Source: Chloroflexota bacterium (GTDB lineage Bacteria; Chloroflexota; Limnocylindria; Limnocylindrales; CSP1-4). Taken from it: a DNA stretch of 6,052 nt. Below are positions 5,922-6,052 of the stretch, piece by piece. The stretch lies in the NCBI GenBank assembly GCA_021812735.1, contig JAKAMV010000640.1:1-6052 (forward strand), in the 5' to 3' direction. Both the position numbers and the translations under genes were made by a program. Position 1 is the first letter of the stretch. Each line of letters begins with the position of its first letter. A model generated the notes under the pieces. It worked only from the letters and a program-made list of their open reading frames with translations. It made no database searches and was not told the DNA's origin.

Positions 5922-6052
5922 CGCGAGCAGCGCGAGGTCGCAAGGCGAGGCAATCAGGGAGAGGAGGAGCCCAGCCGAGCCCGACGGCGAGGGCGACCCG
6001 GACGGTGCCGTTGATGGCGAAGTACACGCCGACGCCGTCGGGGCGGACGACG

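Larger units (their letters stand above)
5170..6052 (-). pseudogene. Membrane-anchored multiheme c-type cytochrome with Ser/Pro tail; frame broken twice, start possibly beyond the edge
   Basis: The gene is pieced together from three frame segments. The first 27 codons (6051-5971) encode an N-terminal flank and the beginning of a membrane helix (begins VVRPDGVGVYFAINGTVRVA). A single extra G at 5970-5972 shifts the frame. The next 185 codons (5969-5415) finish the helix (LLLSLIASPCDLALLAV) and encode four heme-binding motifs. A one-base shift between 5412 and 5432 then returns to the first frame for about 80 Ser/Pro/Ala residues ending at TGA 5172-5170. Third-position G/C switches frames exactly at these points: 27 of 27 codons in the first frame before 5971, but 8 of 18 after it, against 16 of 18 in the second frame. 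The product would be an N-terminally anchored tetraheme protein. Whether the breaks are real mutations or sequence errors cannot be decided here. Confidence 0.7.

Noticed and set aside
5918..5969. Lipoprotein signal at LIASPCD in the cytochrome
   Set aside because: Proline directly before the cysteine breaks the lipobox, and the segment fits an uncleaved N-terminal anchor better.
5412..5969. Cytochrome as a NapC/NrfH-type quinol dehydrogenase
   Set aside because: One helix plus four hemes fits by count, but motif spacing and the paired CXXCH-XX-H context differ and no other NapC/NrfH signature is visible.

Overview
The window is GC-rich DNA, with coding-frame third positions almost all G or C. 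It has one strongly directional block of genes on the minus strand. The gene content is a System II (Ccs/Res) cytochrome c maturation set beside a multiheme c-type cytochrome. The GC content, System II rather than System I, SPCCLP-type CcdA and Ser/Pro/Ala-rich extracytoplasmic linkers suggest a high-GC Gram-positive lineage (Actinomycetota), perhaps an anaerobic one with multiheme cytochromes. This taxonomic placement is an inference with low to moderate confidence.

Layout in transcription order (right to left). At 6052-5170 lies a membrane-anchored c-type cytochrome with three CXXCH motifs and one CX3CH motif, followed by a Ser/Pro/Ala tail. Its reading frame is broken twice by compensating one-base shifts, near 5970 and between 5412 and 5432, and its start may lie beyond the right edge. 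A perfect 11-bp hairpin follows its stop at 5139-5164. A leader of about 200 bases with several inverted repeats follows. Then comes a four-gene cluster with very short gaps: a 556-residue membrane protein with a J-like N-terminus, one membrane helix, TPRs and a C-terminal cupredoxin domain (4941-3271); ccdA (3266-2499); resB/ccs1 (2483-864); and ccsB/ccsA/resC (849-1, running off the left edge).

How they work together (family knowledge plus inference). CcdA carries reducing equivalents across the membrane to keep apocytochrome CXXCH cysteines reduced. ResB and the WWD-domain protein form the heme export and ligation complex. The TPR-cupredoxin protein sits where a thioredoxin-like ResA/CcsX is often found, but it has only one cysteine and so cannot be that reductase. 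It may hold apocytochrome or carry copper or electrons. The neighbouring multiheme cytochrome is a plausible client. The most interesting items are the TPR-cupredoxin fusion in the maturation cluster, the CX3CH heme site, the doubly shifted cytochrome gene and the extra helices in ResB. Long open frames on the plus strand are antisense shadows caused by high GC.
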